From the NCBI GenBank assembly GCA_964630635.1, contig CAZVVM010000023.1, positions 1 through 22,089 on the forward strand: a stretch of DNA of 22,089 bases. The letters run 5' to 3'. Positions within the stretch are counted from its first letter, which is position 1. Each line of letters begins with the position of its first letter. The stretch comes from Colimorpha_A sp964630635. GTDB lineage: Bacteria > Bacillota > Clostridia > Oscillospirales > CAG-272. Below, in pieces: positions 6,999 through 14,923 of the stretch. A program made the position numbers and the translations under genes. The notes beneath the pieces are model-generated. The model saw only the letters and a program-made list of their open reading frames with translations. It was not told the origin of the DNA and did no database searches.

Positions 6999-9266
6999 AT
7001 GACCGCACAATCAAGCATGAACCAACTCCAGAACGTCGCGCAGCGTATCTGCGAAATGCGCCGTATTATGGGCTATTCCCATAAGGAAATGGCAGAAATG
7101 ACCGAGGTGACCGAGGAGCTTTACCGCTCTTACGAAACGGGCACCGTCGATCTTCCCTTCACTTTTATACATAAGTGCGCGAAGGTATTCGGAATCGAGC
7201 TTACCGAAATTCTCGAGGGTAACACCGCAAAGCTTTCCGGTTACACCGTCACCCGCCGCGGCGAGGGACTTACTACCGCAAGCGAGGACGGCATCACGAT
7301 TCAGGATATGGCGCCTCTCTTCCGCAAGAAGCTTGCAACTCCCTACTGGGTAACGTATCAGTATTCGGAGGAGCTTCAGAAACAGCCGATACATACCGTT
7401 ACTCACGCAGGACAGGAATTTGATATGGTAGTCAAGGGCTCGATGCGTATCCGCATCGGCGACCGCGAGGAAGTGCTCCGCGAGGGCGACAGCGTCTTCT
7501 TCAAGTCCTCTACTCCCCACGGAATGATCGCCGTTGACGGCGAGGACTGCGTTTTCCTTGCGATGATAATGGCGTCCGACGCGACTGACCAGCCGATGTA
7601 TATCGGTAACGGCGAGCATACCGCAGTAAAGGTTCCGCTCCTTTGCGAGAAATTCGTAAAGACGACCGAGGACGAGCGCGGAGTTCTCACCGACGTTAAT
7701 TATGAAAATGAAGAGAAGTACAACTTCGCCTTCGATACCGTTGACGAGATCGCGCGCCGCCAGCCCGACAAGCTCGCTATGGTGCATATCGCAAACGATA
7801 TGACCGAGCGCCGCTTCACCTTCAAGGACTTCAAGGACGCGTCGTCCCAAAGCGCAAATTACTTCAAGTCGCTCGGCATCAAGCGCGGCGACCGCGTAAT
7901 GCTCGTCCTCAAGCGTCACTATCAGTTCTGGTTTGCGATCCTCGGTCTTCACAAGCTCGGTGCTATCGCAATTCCCGCGACTAACCAGCTCGTCGAAAAG
8001 GACTTCGTATACCGCTTTAACGCCGCAGGCGTGAACGCGATCCTCTGCACCGCCGACGGCGATACTTCCCGTCAGGTCGAGCTTGCGGAGAAGGAATACG
8101 GAAAGCCCTTAACGAAGGTGCTCGTCGGCGGTAAGAGAGACGGCTGGCACGACTTTGACTCCGAATATTCGCTCTTCAGCCGCCGCTTTGTCCGCGAGGA
8201 CGACGCGCCCTGCGGCTCCGATCCTATGCTTATGCTCTTCACGTCGGGAACGACGGGCTATCCGAAGATGGCTATGCATTCCTACAAATACGCTCTCGGT
8301 CACTTCGTCACCGCAAAATACTGGCACCTCTGCGAGCAGGACGGACTGCACTTCACCATCTCCGAAACGGGCTGGGGAAAAGCGCTTTGGGGCAAGCTTT
8401 ACGGTCAGTGGCTCTGCGAGGGCGCAGTATTCACATACGACTTCGACCGCTTCGATTCCGAGAAGATCCTGCCGATGTTCGCAAAGTACGGAATCACGAC
8501 CTTCTGCGCTCCGCCTACTATGTATAGAATGCTTATCAAGCAGGATTTGAGCAAATACGACCTTTCCTCTATCCGTCACGCAACGACGGCTGGCGAGGCA
8601 CTCAACCCCGAGGTATATTATCAGTTCGAAAAGGCAACGGGACTTCACATCGCAGAGGGCTTCGGTCAGACCGAAATGACCCTCGGTATCGCAAATCTCT
8701 ACGGCACACAGCTTAAGCCGGGCGCTATGGGTAAACCCGTTCCGAGCTACGGAATCGACCTTGTCGATACCGAAGGCAACCCCGTCCCCGACGGTGTCAA
8801 CGGCGAGATCGTCATTCGCACCGATAAGAAGGTCTCCTGCGGAGTATTCCTCGGCTATTATCTCAATAAAGAGGCAACCGACAGCGTATGGCACGACGGA
8901 ATGTACCATACGGGCGACCTTGCGTGGCGCGCTGAGGACGGCTACTACTGGTACGTCGGACGTGCCGACGACGTCATCAAGAGTTCCGGCTACCGTATCG
9001 GACCGTTCGAGATCGAATCGACCATTATGGAGCTTCCTTACGTACTTGAGTGCGGAGTCTGTGCCGCGCCCGACGAGGTAAGAGGTCAGGTTGTCAAGGC
9101 GTGCATCGTTCTCGTTCCGGGAACAAACGCTTCCGACGAGCTTAAAAAGGAGATCCAGGATTACGTCAAATCCCGTACCGCTCCCTATAAATATCCGAGA
9201 ATCGTCGAGTTCCGCACCGAGCTTCCCAAGACGATCAGCGGAAAGATCATGAGAAACAAGCTTTAA
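6999..9266 (+). CDS. XRE HTH - cupin - AMP-forming acyl-CoA synthetase (paralogue 1)
   Basis: 755 residues, three modules. Residues 15-72 form a Cro/C1-type helix-turn-helix (GYSHKEMAEMTEVTEELYRSYETG). Residues 128-190 are a small cupin with HAGQEFDMVVKG and REGDSVFFKSSTPHG, as in XRE-cupin regulators. Residues about 238-755 are an acyl-CoA synthetase of the medium-chain/branched-acid (MACS-like) type: TSGTTGYPK (415-423), AGEALNPEV (531-539), GQTE (556-559), HTGD (637-640), VGRADDV (653-659) and catalytic Lys749 in KTISGKI. It would activate a short or branched carboxylic acid to its CoA ester and may bind DNA. The ATG at 6999 follows AAAGGAA at good distance; an in-frame extension upstream would run through the T-box and is rejected. 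It is the first gene after the Ile T-box. Substrate and DNA target are unknown. Confidence 0.93.
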   Translation: MTAQSSMNQLQNVAQRICEMRRIMGYSHKEMAEMTEVTEELYRSYETGTVDLPFTFIHKCAKVFGIELTEILEGNTAKLSGYTVTRRGEGLTTASEDGITIQDMAPLFRKKLATPYWVTYQYSEELQKQPIHTVTHAGQEFDMVVKGSMRIRIGDREEVLREGDSVFFKSSTPHGMIAVDGEDCVFLAMIMASDATDQPMYIGNGEHTAVKVPLLCEKFVKTTEDERGVLTDVNYENEEKYNFAFDTVDEIARRQPDKLAMVHIANDMTERRFTFKDFKDASSQSANYFKSLGIKRGDRVMLVLKRHYQFWFAILGLHKLGAIAIPATNQLVEKDFVYRFNAAGVNAILCTADGDTSRQVELAEKEYGKPLTKVLVGGKRDGWHDFDSEYSLFSRRFVREDDAPCGSDPMLMLFTSGTTGYPKMAMHSYKYALGHFVTAKYWHLCEQDGLHFTISETGWGKALWGKLYGQWLCEGAVFTYDFDRFDSEKILPMFAKYGITTFCAPPTMYRMLIKQDLSKYDLSSIRHATTAGEALNPEVYYQFEKATGLHIAEGFGQTEMTLGIANLYGTQLKPGAMGKPVPSYGIDLVDTEGNPVPDGVNGEIVIRTDKKVSCGVFLGYYLNKEATDSVWHDGMYHTGDLAWRAEDGYYWYVGRADDVIKSSGYRIGPFEIESTIMELPYVLECGVCAAPDEVRGQVVKACIVLVPGTNASDELKKEIQDYVKSRTAPYKYPRIVEFRTELPKTISGKIMRNKL

Positions 9267-9302
9267 TACAGAAATTGTCAGCACTGTGACTTCAAAAAAA
9301 TG

Positions 9303-9332
9303 TTGACAAGCAGCTTATAATTATACTATAAT
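9303..9332 (+). promoter_or_regulatory. internal promoter ahead of the second HTH-cupin-synthetase
   Basis: -35 TTGACA (9303-9308), 18-base spacer, -10 TATAAT (9327-9332), both perfect consensus, with a start expected near 9339 and a leader of only about 30 bases. No terminator is visible between the preceding stop (9266) and this site, so it adds to, rather than replaces, read-through from the T-box promoter. Confidence 0.75.
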
Positions 9333-9368
9333 ATAATTTATCAATTCTTTTTCTTATAGAGGTTCATA

Positions 9369-11645
9369 GTGGAACAGAATTTCAGTTCAATGGAACATAA
9401 AATAAAAGAGATCGCCGACCGTATAAAGGAGCTTCGTATCATCACGGGACTCACCGTCGAGGATATGGCTTCCCGTACGGGAATGACAGTCGAGGAATAC
9501 GAGCAGTGCGAGGCGGGCAACCGCAATTTAAGCATCGCGTTCCTTTACCACTGCACGCTCAGCTTCGGCGTCGATATGGGAGATATTCTCGAGGGTAAAT
9601 CCCCGAAGCTCCGCTCCTACGCGCTTACGCGTAAGGGCGAAGGTCAGAGGATCGAGGAAGCCCATAATATGATCGGTTATAACCTTGCGTCGGGCTTCCG
9701 TAACCGTATCGCGCTTCCCCTTTATATGAAGATGAATTACCGTCCTGATGCCAAGATCGAGCTTGTAACTCACGAGGGTCAGGAGTGCGACATCGTCATC
9801 AAGGGTCAGATGAAGATCCAAATCGGTGAACATACCGAGATACTTAACCCCGGCGATACCATCTATTACGATTCGGGAACGCCTCACGGTATGATGGCGG
9901 TCGGCGGCGAGGATTGTGCCTTCTACGCTATCGTTCTCCGCAATCAGGCGGCGCGTATCGGTGAGCAGGCAGCGGAAGCTTCCGTCGCTACCAAGCGCCG
10001 CGCCGAGGATAAACAGGTTCGTATCTATAACGACTTCATCATTCCGACCGAGGAAAACGGCGTTCTCACAAAAATTGCATTCAAGAACGAGGAAAAGTTC
10101 AACTTCGCCTTCGACGTCGTCGACGAGCTGGGCAAACGCAAGCCCGATAAGCTTGCTATGCTTCACGTAAGCGAAAACGGCGAGGAAAGACGCCTGACCT
10201 TCTCCGATATGAAGAAGGAGTCGGCGCGTGCCGCAAACTACTTCAAGTCGCTCGGCATCAAGCGCGGCGACCGCGTAATGCTCATTCTCAAGCGCCACTA
10301 TCAGTTCTGGTTTGCGGTGCTCGGTCTGCATAAGCTCGGAGCTATTGCAATTCCCGCGCCGAATCAGCTGCTTGAGAAGGATCTTTCATACCGCTTCAAC
10401 GCCGCAAACGTCAAGGCAATACTCTGTACTGCCGACGGCGAGGTTGCGGATTCCGTTGAAAGCGCGTCAAAGAGCTGTCCCTGCCTTGAACACAAGATAC
10501 TCGTCAACGGCAGCCGCGACGGCTGGCACGATTTTAACGAAGAATACGTGCTCTTCAGCAGTCATTTCTTCCGCACCGAGGATTCCCCCTGCGGCTCCGA
10601 TCCGATGCTTATGTTCTTCACATCCGGCACCTCGGGCTACCCGAAGATCGCCGCACATAACTACAAATATCCTCTCGGTCATTTCATAACCGCAAAATAC
10701 TGGCACCAGGTCAACCCCGACGGGCTTCACCTCACCATTTCCGACACGGGATGGGCGAAGGCAATGTGGGGCAAGATGTACGGTCAGTGGCTCTGCGAGG
10801 CGGCAAACTTCGTCTACGACTTTGACCGCTTCGACGCGGAAAAGATACTTCCCCTCTTTGCAAAGTACGGCATAACGACCTTCTGCGCGCCGCCTACCAT
10901 GTATAGAATGCTCATCAAGCAGGACATAAGCCGCTTCGACCTCTCGTCCATCGAGCACGCGTCGACGGCAGGCGAGGCGCTTAACCCCGAGGTATTCCGC
11001 AAGTTTGAGGAGCATACGGGACTCAAAATTATGGAGGGCTTCGGTCAGTCCGAAAGCACGCTCATCATCGGTAATCTTGCGGGCGGAAGCCATAAGATCG
11101 GCTCTATGGGTAAGCCCGTACCGCTTTACGACGTTCATCTGCTTGACAGTGACGGTAACGAGGTTGAAAGCGGTGAAAACGGCGAGATCTGTATCAGCAT
11201 CAAGGACGGTCTTCCCTGCGGACTTGCCTACGCATACGAGGGCAACGAGGAGGTCACCAAGGAGACTTGGAGAGACGGCTTCTACCATACGGGCGACCTT
11301 GCTTGGAAGGATGAGGACGGATTCCTTTGGTACGTCGGACGTGCCGATGACGTTATTAAGAGCTCAGGCTACCGTATCGGACCGTTTGAAATTGAAAACG
11401 TCATAATGGAGCTTCCCTACGTACTCGAATGCGGAGTTTCCGCCGCACCCGACGAGATAAGAGGTCAGGTCGTCAAGGCAAGCATCGTTCTCGTCAAGGG
11501 AATGGTCGGCACCGACGAGCTTAAAAAGCAGATACAGGACTACGTCAAGAGCCGTACCGCGCCCTATAAGTACCCGAGAATCGTTGAATTCCGCGAGAGC
11601 TTGCCAAAGACTACAAGCGGAAAAATTATAAGAAAACAGCTTTGA
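9369..11645 (+). CDS. XRE HTH - cupin - AMP-forming acyl-CoA synthetase (paralogue 2)
   Basis: 758 residues with the same three-part order as its upstream neighbour: helix-turn-helix about 18-74 (GLTVEDMASRTGMTVEEYEQCEAG), cupin about 130-190 (HEGQECDIVIKG, NPGDTIYYDSGTPHG), synthetase from about 240. Synthetase motifs are intact: TSGTSGYPK, AGEALNPEV, GFGQSE (Ser where the neighbour has Thr), HTGDLAW, VGRADDVIKSSGYRIGPFE and catalytic Lys752 in KTTSGKI. The two paralogues are strongly alike throughout the synthetase but clearly differ in the HTH and the linker after the cupin, so they may have different effectors, targets or substrates. The start is GTG with AGAGG six bases upstream; an ATG eight codons on (9390) has no comparable site. 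It has its own consensus promoter. Confidence 0.92.
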   Translation: MEQNFSSMEHKIKEIADRIKELRIITGLTVEDMASRTGMTVEEYEQCEAGNRNLSIAFLYHCTLSFGVDMGDILEGKSPKLRSYALTRKGEGQRIEEAHNMIGYNLASGFRNRIALPLYMKMNYRPDAKIELVTHEGQECDIVIKGQMKIQIGEHTEILNPGDTIYYDSGTPHGMMAVGGEDCAFYAIVLRNQAARIGEQAAEASVATKRRAEDKQVRIYNDFIIPTEENGVLTKIAFKNEEKFNFAFDVVDELGKRKPDKLAMLHVSENGEERRLTFSDMKKESARAANYFKSLGIKRGDRVMLILKRHYQFWFAVLGLHKLGAIAIPAPNQLLEKDLSYRFNAANVKAILCTADGEVADSVESASKSCPCLEHKILVNGSRDGWHDFNEEYVLFSSHFFRTEDSPCGSDPMLMFFTSGTSGYPKIAAHNYKYPLGHFITAKYWHQVNPDGLHLTISDTGWAKAMWGKMYGQWLCEAANFVYDFDRFDAEKILPLFAKYGITTFCAPPTMYRMLIKQDISRFDLSSIEHASTAGEALNPEVFRKFEEHTGLKIMEGFGQSESTLIIGNLAGGSHKIGSMGKPVPLYDVHLLDSDGNEVESGENGEICISIKDGLPCGLAYAYEGNEEVTKETWRDGFYHTGDLAWKDEDGFLWYVGRADDVIKSSGYRIGPFEIENVIMELPYVLECGVSAAPDEIRGQVVKASIVLVKGMVGTDELKKQIQDYVKSRTAPYKYPRIVEFRESLPKTTSGKIIRKQL

Positions 11646-11647
11646 TT

Positions 11648-12304
11648 ATGGAAAATAAGCGACTCACCCTGTTTGCAGGTCACTACGGCAGCGGCAAGAC
11701 GAATATTGCCGTAAATTACGCTATAAAGCTTGCAAGCGAAGGAAAAAAGGTGTGTATAGCCGATCTTGATATCGTCAACCCGTACTTCCGTACGAAGGAC
11801 AGCGAAGAGGAGCTGAAAGCTCACGGCATCGACCTCATCTCCCCGCAGTATGCAAACACTAACGTTGACCTACCCGCACTCCCCGCCGAAAGCTATCGGC
11901 TCGTGCAGGATAAATCGGTCTACGGTATAATGGACATCGGAGGCGATGACCGCGGCGCTTACGCGCTCGGCAGATTCGTCGATGCGATAAAGGCGGAAGA
12001 TAATTACTCAATGGCATTCGTTGCCAACTGCTACCGTCCGCTGACAAGCACCGTCGACAGCGCTATTGAGATAATGAGAGAAATTGAGGGTGCGTGCGGA
12101 CTGCCCTTCACCTGCATCGTAAACAACTCGCATCTCGGAGAGCTTACTACGCCCGAAACGGTCACGGCGTCCTTCGGCTACATAGTGGAGCTGTGTGAAA
12201 AAACGGGGCTTCCCCTCTGGATGCACACGGCGGTGACAGACGTGGCAGATAAGCTGACTGGCGTGCCCGTTATGCCGCTGACACTTCAGAAAAAATTATT
12301 TTAA
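11648..12304 (+). CDS. P-loop NTPase of the MinD/ParA/CobQ-like group
   Basis: 218 residues. Walker A is AGHYGSGKTN near the N terminus; it lacks the extra signature Lys of true MinD/ParA (KGGxGKT). It is followed by DLDIVNPYFRTKD, a switch-like segment typical of SIMIBI ATPases, and by DIGGDDRGAYALGRF. No membrane segments are seen. The stop of the preceding synthetase lies two bases upstream and no good ribosome site is visible, so translation is probably coupled; a TTG at 11642 overlapping that stop is an alternative start. It sits directly before the ferredoxin oxidoreductase subunits, where a role in assembling or regulating that Fe-S enzyme is plausible but unproven. Confidence 0.85.
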   Translation: MENKRLTLFAGHYGSGKTNIAVNYAIKLASEGKKVCIADLDIVNPYFRTKDSEEELKAHGIDLISPQYANTNVDLPALPAESYRLVQDKSVYGIMDIGGDDRGAYALGRFVDAIKAEDNYSMAFVANCYRPLTSTVDSAIEIMREIEGACGLPFTCIVNNSHLGELTTPETVTASFGYIVELCEKTGLPLWMHTAVTDVADKLTGVPVMPLTLQKKLF

Positions 12305-12324
12305 CCTACGCAAAGGAGAATACA

Positions 12325-12531
12325 ATGGCAAAGGTTACTTTCAATACCGATATGTGCAAGGGCTGCGGTCTTTGCGTCGGTGCTTGTCCCAAGGGCTGCC
12401 TTGAAATAGCGTCCGACAAGCTTAACGCGAAGGGTTATTCCCCCGCATACATAAAGGATCCGGCTAAATGTATAGGTTGTGCTTTCTGTGCTACGATGTG
12501 CCCCGATTGCATAATTACTGTCGAGAAATGA
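12325..12531 (+). CDS. vorD: 2-oxoacid:ferredoxin oxidoreductase, delta (ferredoxin) subunit
   Basis: 68-residue dicluster ferredoxin. It has two CxxCxxCxxxCP motifs, CKGCGLCVGACPKG and CIGCAFCATMCPDC, each binding a [4Fe-4S] cluster. It carries electrons between the catalytic heterotrimer and external ferredoxin. AAAGGAG stands seven bases ahead of the ATG. The order delta-alpha-beta-gamma with tight spacing is standard for the four-subunit KOR/VOR enzymes. The symbol reflects the branched-chain context; a 2-oxoglutarate enzyme (korD) cannot be excluded from this subunit. Confidence 0.92.
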   Translation: MAKVTFNTDMCKGCGLCVGACPKGCLEIASDKLNAKGYSPAYIKDPAKCIGCAFCATMCPDCIITVEK

Positions 12532-12541
12532 GGAATTAAAA

Positions 12542-13603
12542 ATGGCAGAAAGAATTTTGATGAAGGGCAACGAGGCGATAGCAGAAGCTGCTATCCGCGC
12601 AGGTTGCCGCCACTACTTCGGTTATCCTATCACTCCCCAGACCGAGATCGCCGCTTATATGGCAAAGAAAATGCCCAAGATAGGCGGAGTGTTCCTTCAG
12701 GCAGAGAGTGAGATAGCTTCGATAAATATGGTCTACGGCGCGTCCGCGGCAGGTATGAGAGTAATGACCTCGTCGTCCAGCCCCGGAATTTCCCTTAAAA
12801 CAGAGGGATTAAGTTATATCGCCGGCTCCGACGTTCCCGCGCTCGTTGTAAACGTACAGAGAGGCGGCCCCGGTCTCGGCGGAATCCAGCCCTCGCAGTC
12901 CGACTATTTCCAGGCAGTTAAGGGCGGCGGTCACGGCGACTACCGTATGATCGTTCTCGCGCCCGCTTCGGTTCAGGAAATGGCAAGCTTGACCATCAAG
13001 GGCTTCGACCTTGCCGACAAGTACTGTATGACATCTATGATCCTCGCAGACGGTACTATCGGACAGATGATGGAGCCGATCGTTTTCGAGGATGAGGAGC
13101 CGACCGTTTACGAAAAGCCGTGGGCTCTTACGGGTACCGAGAAAAAGCGTACTCACAACATCGTAAATTCCCTTTACCTCAAGCCCGACGAGCTTGAGAA
13201 AAAGAACTTCGAGCGATATGAAAAATATAAGCTCGTTGAAGAAAACGAACCGATGTGGGAGGAATATATGATGGAGGACGCAGAGATCTGCGTCGTCGCA
13301 TTCGGTATTGCGTCCCGCGTGGCTAAAAACGCCGTCGTTGCGGCAAGAAGCGAGGGCATAAAGGTCGGTCTTATCCGTCCCATCACGCTCTGGCCCTTCC
13401 CCGTTGCTCCCATCGCCGCGGCTGCCGATAAGGTAAAGTCGTTCATCTCGGTTGAGCTTAATATGGGACAGATGATAGAGGATATCCGCCTCTATTCGCA
13501 GTGCAAAAAGCCCGTTACCCTGTGCAACCGCACGGGCGGTATGATACCGAGCCCCGATCAGGTGCTTGAATCCATACGCAAGGCAGAGAAAGGAGAGAAC
13601 TGA
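12542..13603 (+). CDS. vorB: 2-oxoacid:ferredoxin oxidoreductase, alpha subunit (VorB/KorA type)
   Basis: 353 residues, the usual length for this subunit. It contains the pyrimidine-binding fold of the thiamin enzyme with GNEAIAEAAIRAG, FGYPITPQTEI, the conserved SSSSPGISLKTEG and QRGGPGLGG, and a C-terminal transketolase-like domain (GLIRPITLWPFP). With the beta subunit it forms the thiamin pyrophosphate site where a 2-oxoacid is decarboxylated to acyl-CoA, or acyl-CoA is reductively carboxylated. It most resembles the subunit commonly named 3-methyl-2-oxobutanoate dehydrogenase VorB in Clostridia. Neighbouring branched-chain aminotransferase and acyl-CoA synthetases support branched-chain 2-oxoacids as substrates. 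The start follows a GAGG site. Confidence 0.93.
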   Translation: MAERILMKGNEAIAEAAIRAGCRHYFGYPITPQTEIAAYMAKKMPKIGGVFLQAESEIASINMVYGASAAGMRVMTSSSSPGISLKTEGLSYIAGSDVPALVVNVQRGGPGLGGIQPSQSDYFQAVKGGGHGDYRMIVLAPASVQEMASLTIKGFDLADKYCMTSMILADGTIGQMMEPIVFEDEEPTVYEKPWALTGTEKKRTHNIVNSLYLKPDELEKKNFERYEKYKLVEENEPMWEEYMMEDAEICVVAFGIASRVAKNAVVAARSEGIKVGLIRPITLWPFPVAPIAAAADKVKSFISVELNMGQMIEDIRLYSQCKKPVTLCNRTGGMIPSPDQVLESIRKAEKGEN

Positions 13604-13605
13604 TA

Positions 13606-14358
13606 ATGGCAACCGTATTTAAAAAACCGAAGTCACTTACCGACGCTCCCTTCCACTACTGCCCCGGCTGTCCTCACGGTATAATCCACCGACTTGTAGC
13701 CGAGGTTATGGATGAACTTGACATCGAGGGCAAGGCAATAGGCGTTGCTCCCGTCGGATGCGCAGTTATGGCGTACGACTACTTCGCTTGCGATATGATC
13801 GAAGCGCCCCACGGACGCGCTCCCGCCGTCGCAACGGGCATCAAGCGTTGCCGCCCCGAAAACGTGGTATTTACATATCAGGGCGACGGAGACCTCGCTT
13901 CCATCGGTATGGCAGAAACCGTCCATTCCGCCGCAAGAAACGAAAACATCACCGTTATCTTCGTTAATAACGCGATCTACGGTATGACGGGCGGACAGAT
14001 GGCTCCGACGAGCTTACCCGGACAGGTAACTCAAACCTCTCCCTACGGACGTGACGTAAACCACTGCGGCTGGCCCATCAAGGTAAGCGAAATGCTCGCA
14101 ACTCTTGAAGGACCCGAATATATCGCGCGCGTCGCGGTAAACAACGTAAAGAACGTTAAAAACGCCAAGAAGGCGATAAAGAAGGCATTTGAAAACCAGA
14201 TCGCAGGAAAGGGCTTCTCGCTCGTTGAGGTCGTTTCCGCCTGCCCCACCAACTGGGGAATGACGCCCGAGGCGGCGCTCAAGTGGGTCGAAAGCGATAT
14301 GCTTCCCTACTACCCGATCGGCGTATACAAGGACAGAAGCGCAAAGGAGGAAGAGTGA
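13606..14358 (+). CDS. vorA: 2-oxoacid:ferredoxin oxidoreductase, beta (thiamin pyrophosphate) subunit
   Basis: 250 residues, typical for the beta subunit. The substrate/TPP region begins HYCPGCPHGI (17-26). The thiamin diphosphate/Mg motif is GDGD (93-96), followed by the conserved Asn pair (121-122) and YGMTGGQ (125-131). It is separated from the alpha gene by two bases, with AAAGGAGAG ahead of its ATG. Naming of VOR alpha/beta subunits as A or B differs between organisms, so the symbol is only a guide. No feature is missing for activity. Confidence 0.93.
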   Translation: MATVFKKPKSLTDAPFHYCPGCPHGIIHRLVAEVMDELDIEGKAIGVAPVGCAVMAYDYFACDMIEAPHGRAPAVATGIKRCRPENVVFTYQGDGDLASIGMAETVHSAARNENITVIFVNNAIYGMTGGQMAPTSLPGQVTQTSPYGRDVNHCGWPIKVSEMLATLEGPEYIARVAVNNVKNVKNAKKAIKKAFENQIAGKGFSLVEVVSACPTNWGMTPEAALKWVESDMLPYYPIGVYKDRSAKEEE

Positions 14359-14359
14359 T

Positions 14360-14899
14360 ATGAAAACGACACAGATCCTCATCGCGGGCTTCGGCGGACA
14401 GGGAATCCTGTTCTCGGGTAAGTTCCTTGCATATAAGGGACTTATGGAGGACTATCAGGTCTCCTGGCTTCCCTCCTACGGTCCCGAAATGAGAGGCGGA
14501 ACCGCTAACTGTAACGTAATCATTTCCGAGACCCCCGTCGGCTCGCCGATAATCACGACCCCCGACGTTCTCATCGCAATGAACACCCCCTCGCTTCAGA
14601 AGTACGTTGACACGGTTGTGAGCGGCGGTCAGATCTACGTTGATTCTTCTCTTATCGACGTAAAGGTCGAGCGCAAGGACGTAGAGGTGTTCTATATCCC
14701 CGCAACTCAAATGGCAAAGGACGCGGGAATAACGACCCTTGCAAATATGATAATCGTCGGACACCTGCTTGAAAACCACCCCGAGCTTTCCTTTGACGGA
14801 ACGGCAGACGTGGTCGAAAAGCTCGTTCCGCCCAAAAAGGCAGCCCTTAAGGAGCTTAATATGAAAGCTCTGAATATGGGTAAAGACTACAAAAAATAA
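14360..14899 (+). CDS. vorC: 2-oxoacid:ferredoxin oxidoreductase, gamma subunit
   Basis: 179 residues of the POR/KOR gamma family. It starts with the glycine-rich AGFGGQGILFSGKFLAYKG and continues with the conserved SWLPSYGPEMRGGTANCNV, ending the domain with LEN near the C terminus. This subunit helps form the CoA-binding and electron-transfer part of the complex. Its ATG lies one base past the beta stop codon, with AAAGGAGG nine bases upstream inside the beta gene, so production of the subunits is tightly matched. Confidence 0.92.
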   Translation: MKTTQILIAGFGGQGILFSGKFLAYKGLMEDYQVSWLPSYGPEMRGGTANCNVIISETPVGSPIITTPDVLIAMNTPSLQKYVDTVVSGGQIYVDSSLIDVKVERKDVEVFYIPATQMAKDAGITTLANMIIVGHLLENHPELSFDGTADVVEKLVPPKKAALKELNMKALNMGKDYKK

Positions 14900-14923
14900 T
14901 ATTCAGTTCGTATGGAGAAGCTT

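Noticed and set aside
11642..11647. TTG start overlapping the stop of the second synthetase for the P-loop ATPase
   Set aside because: It adds only two residues; the ATG at 11648 is the simpler start, though neither has a strong ribosome site.
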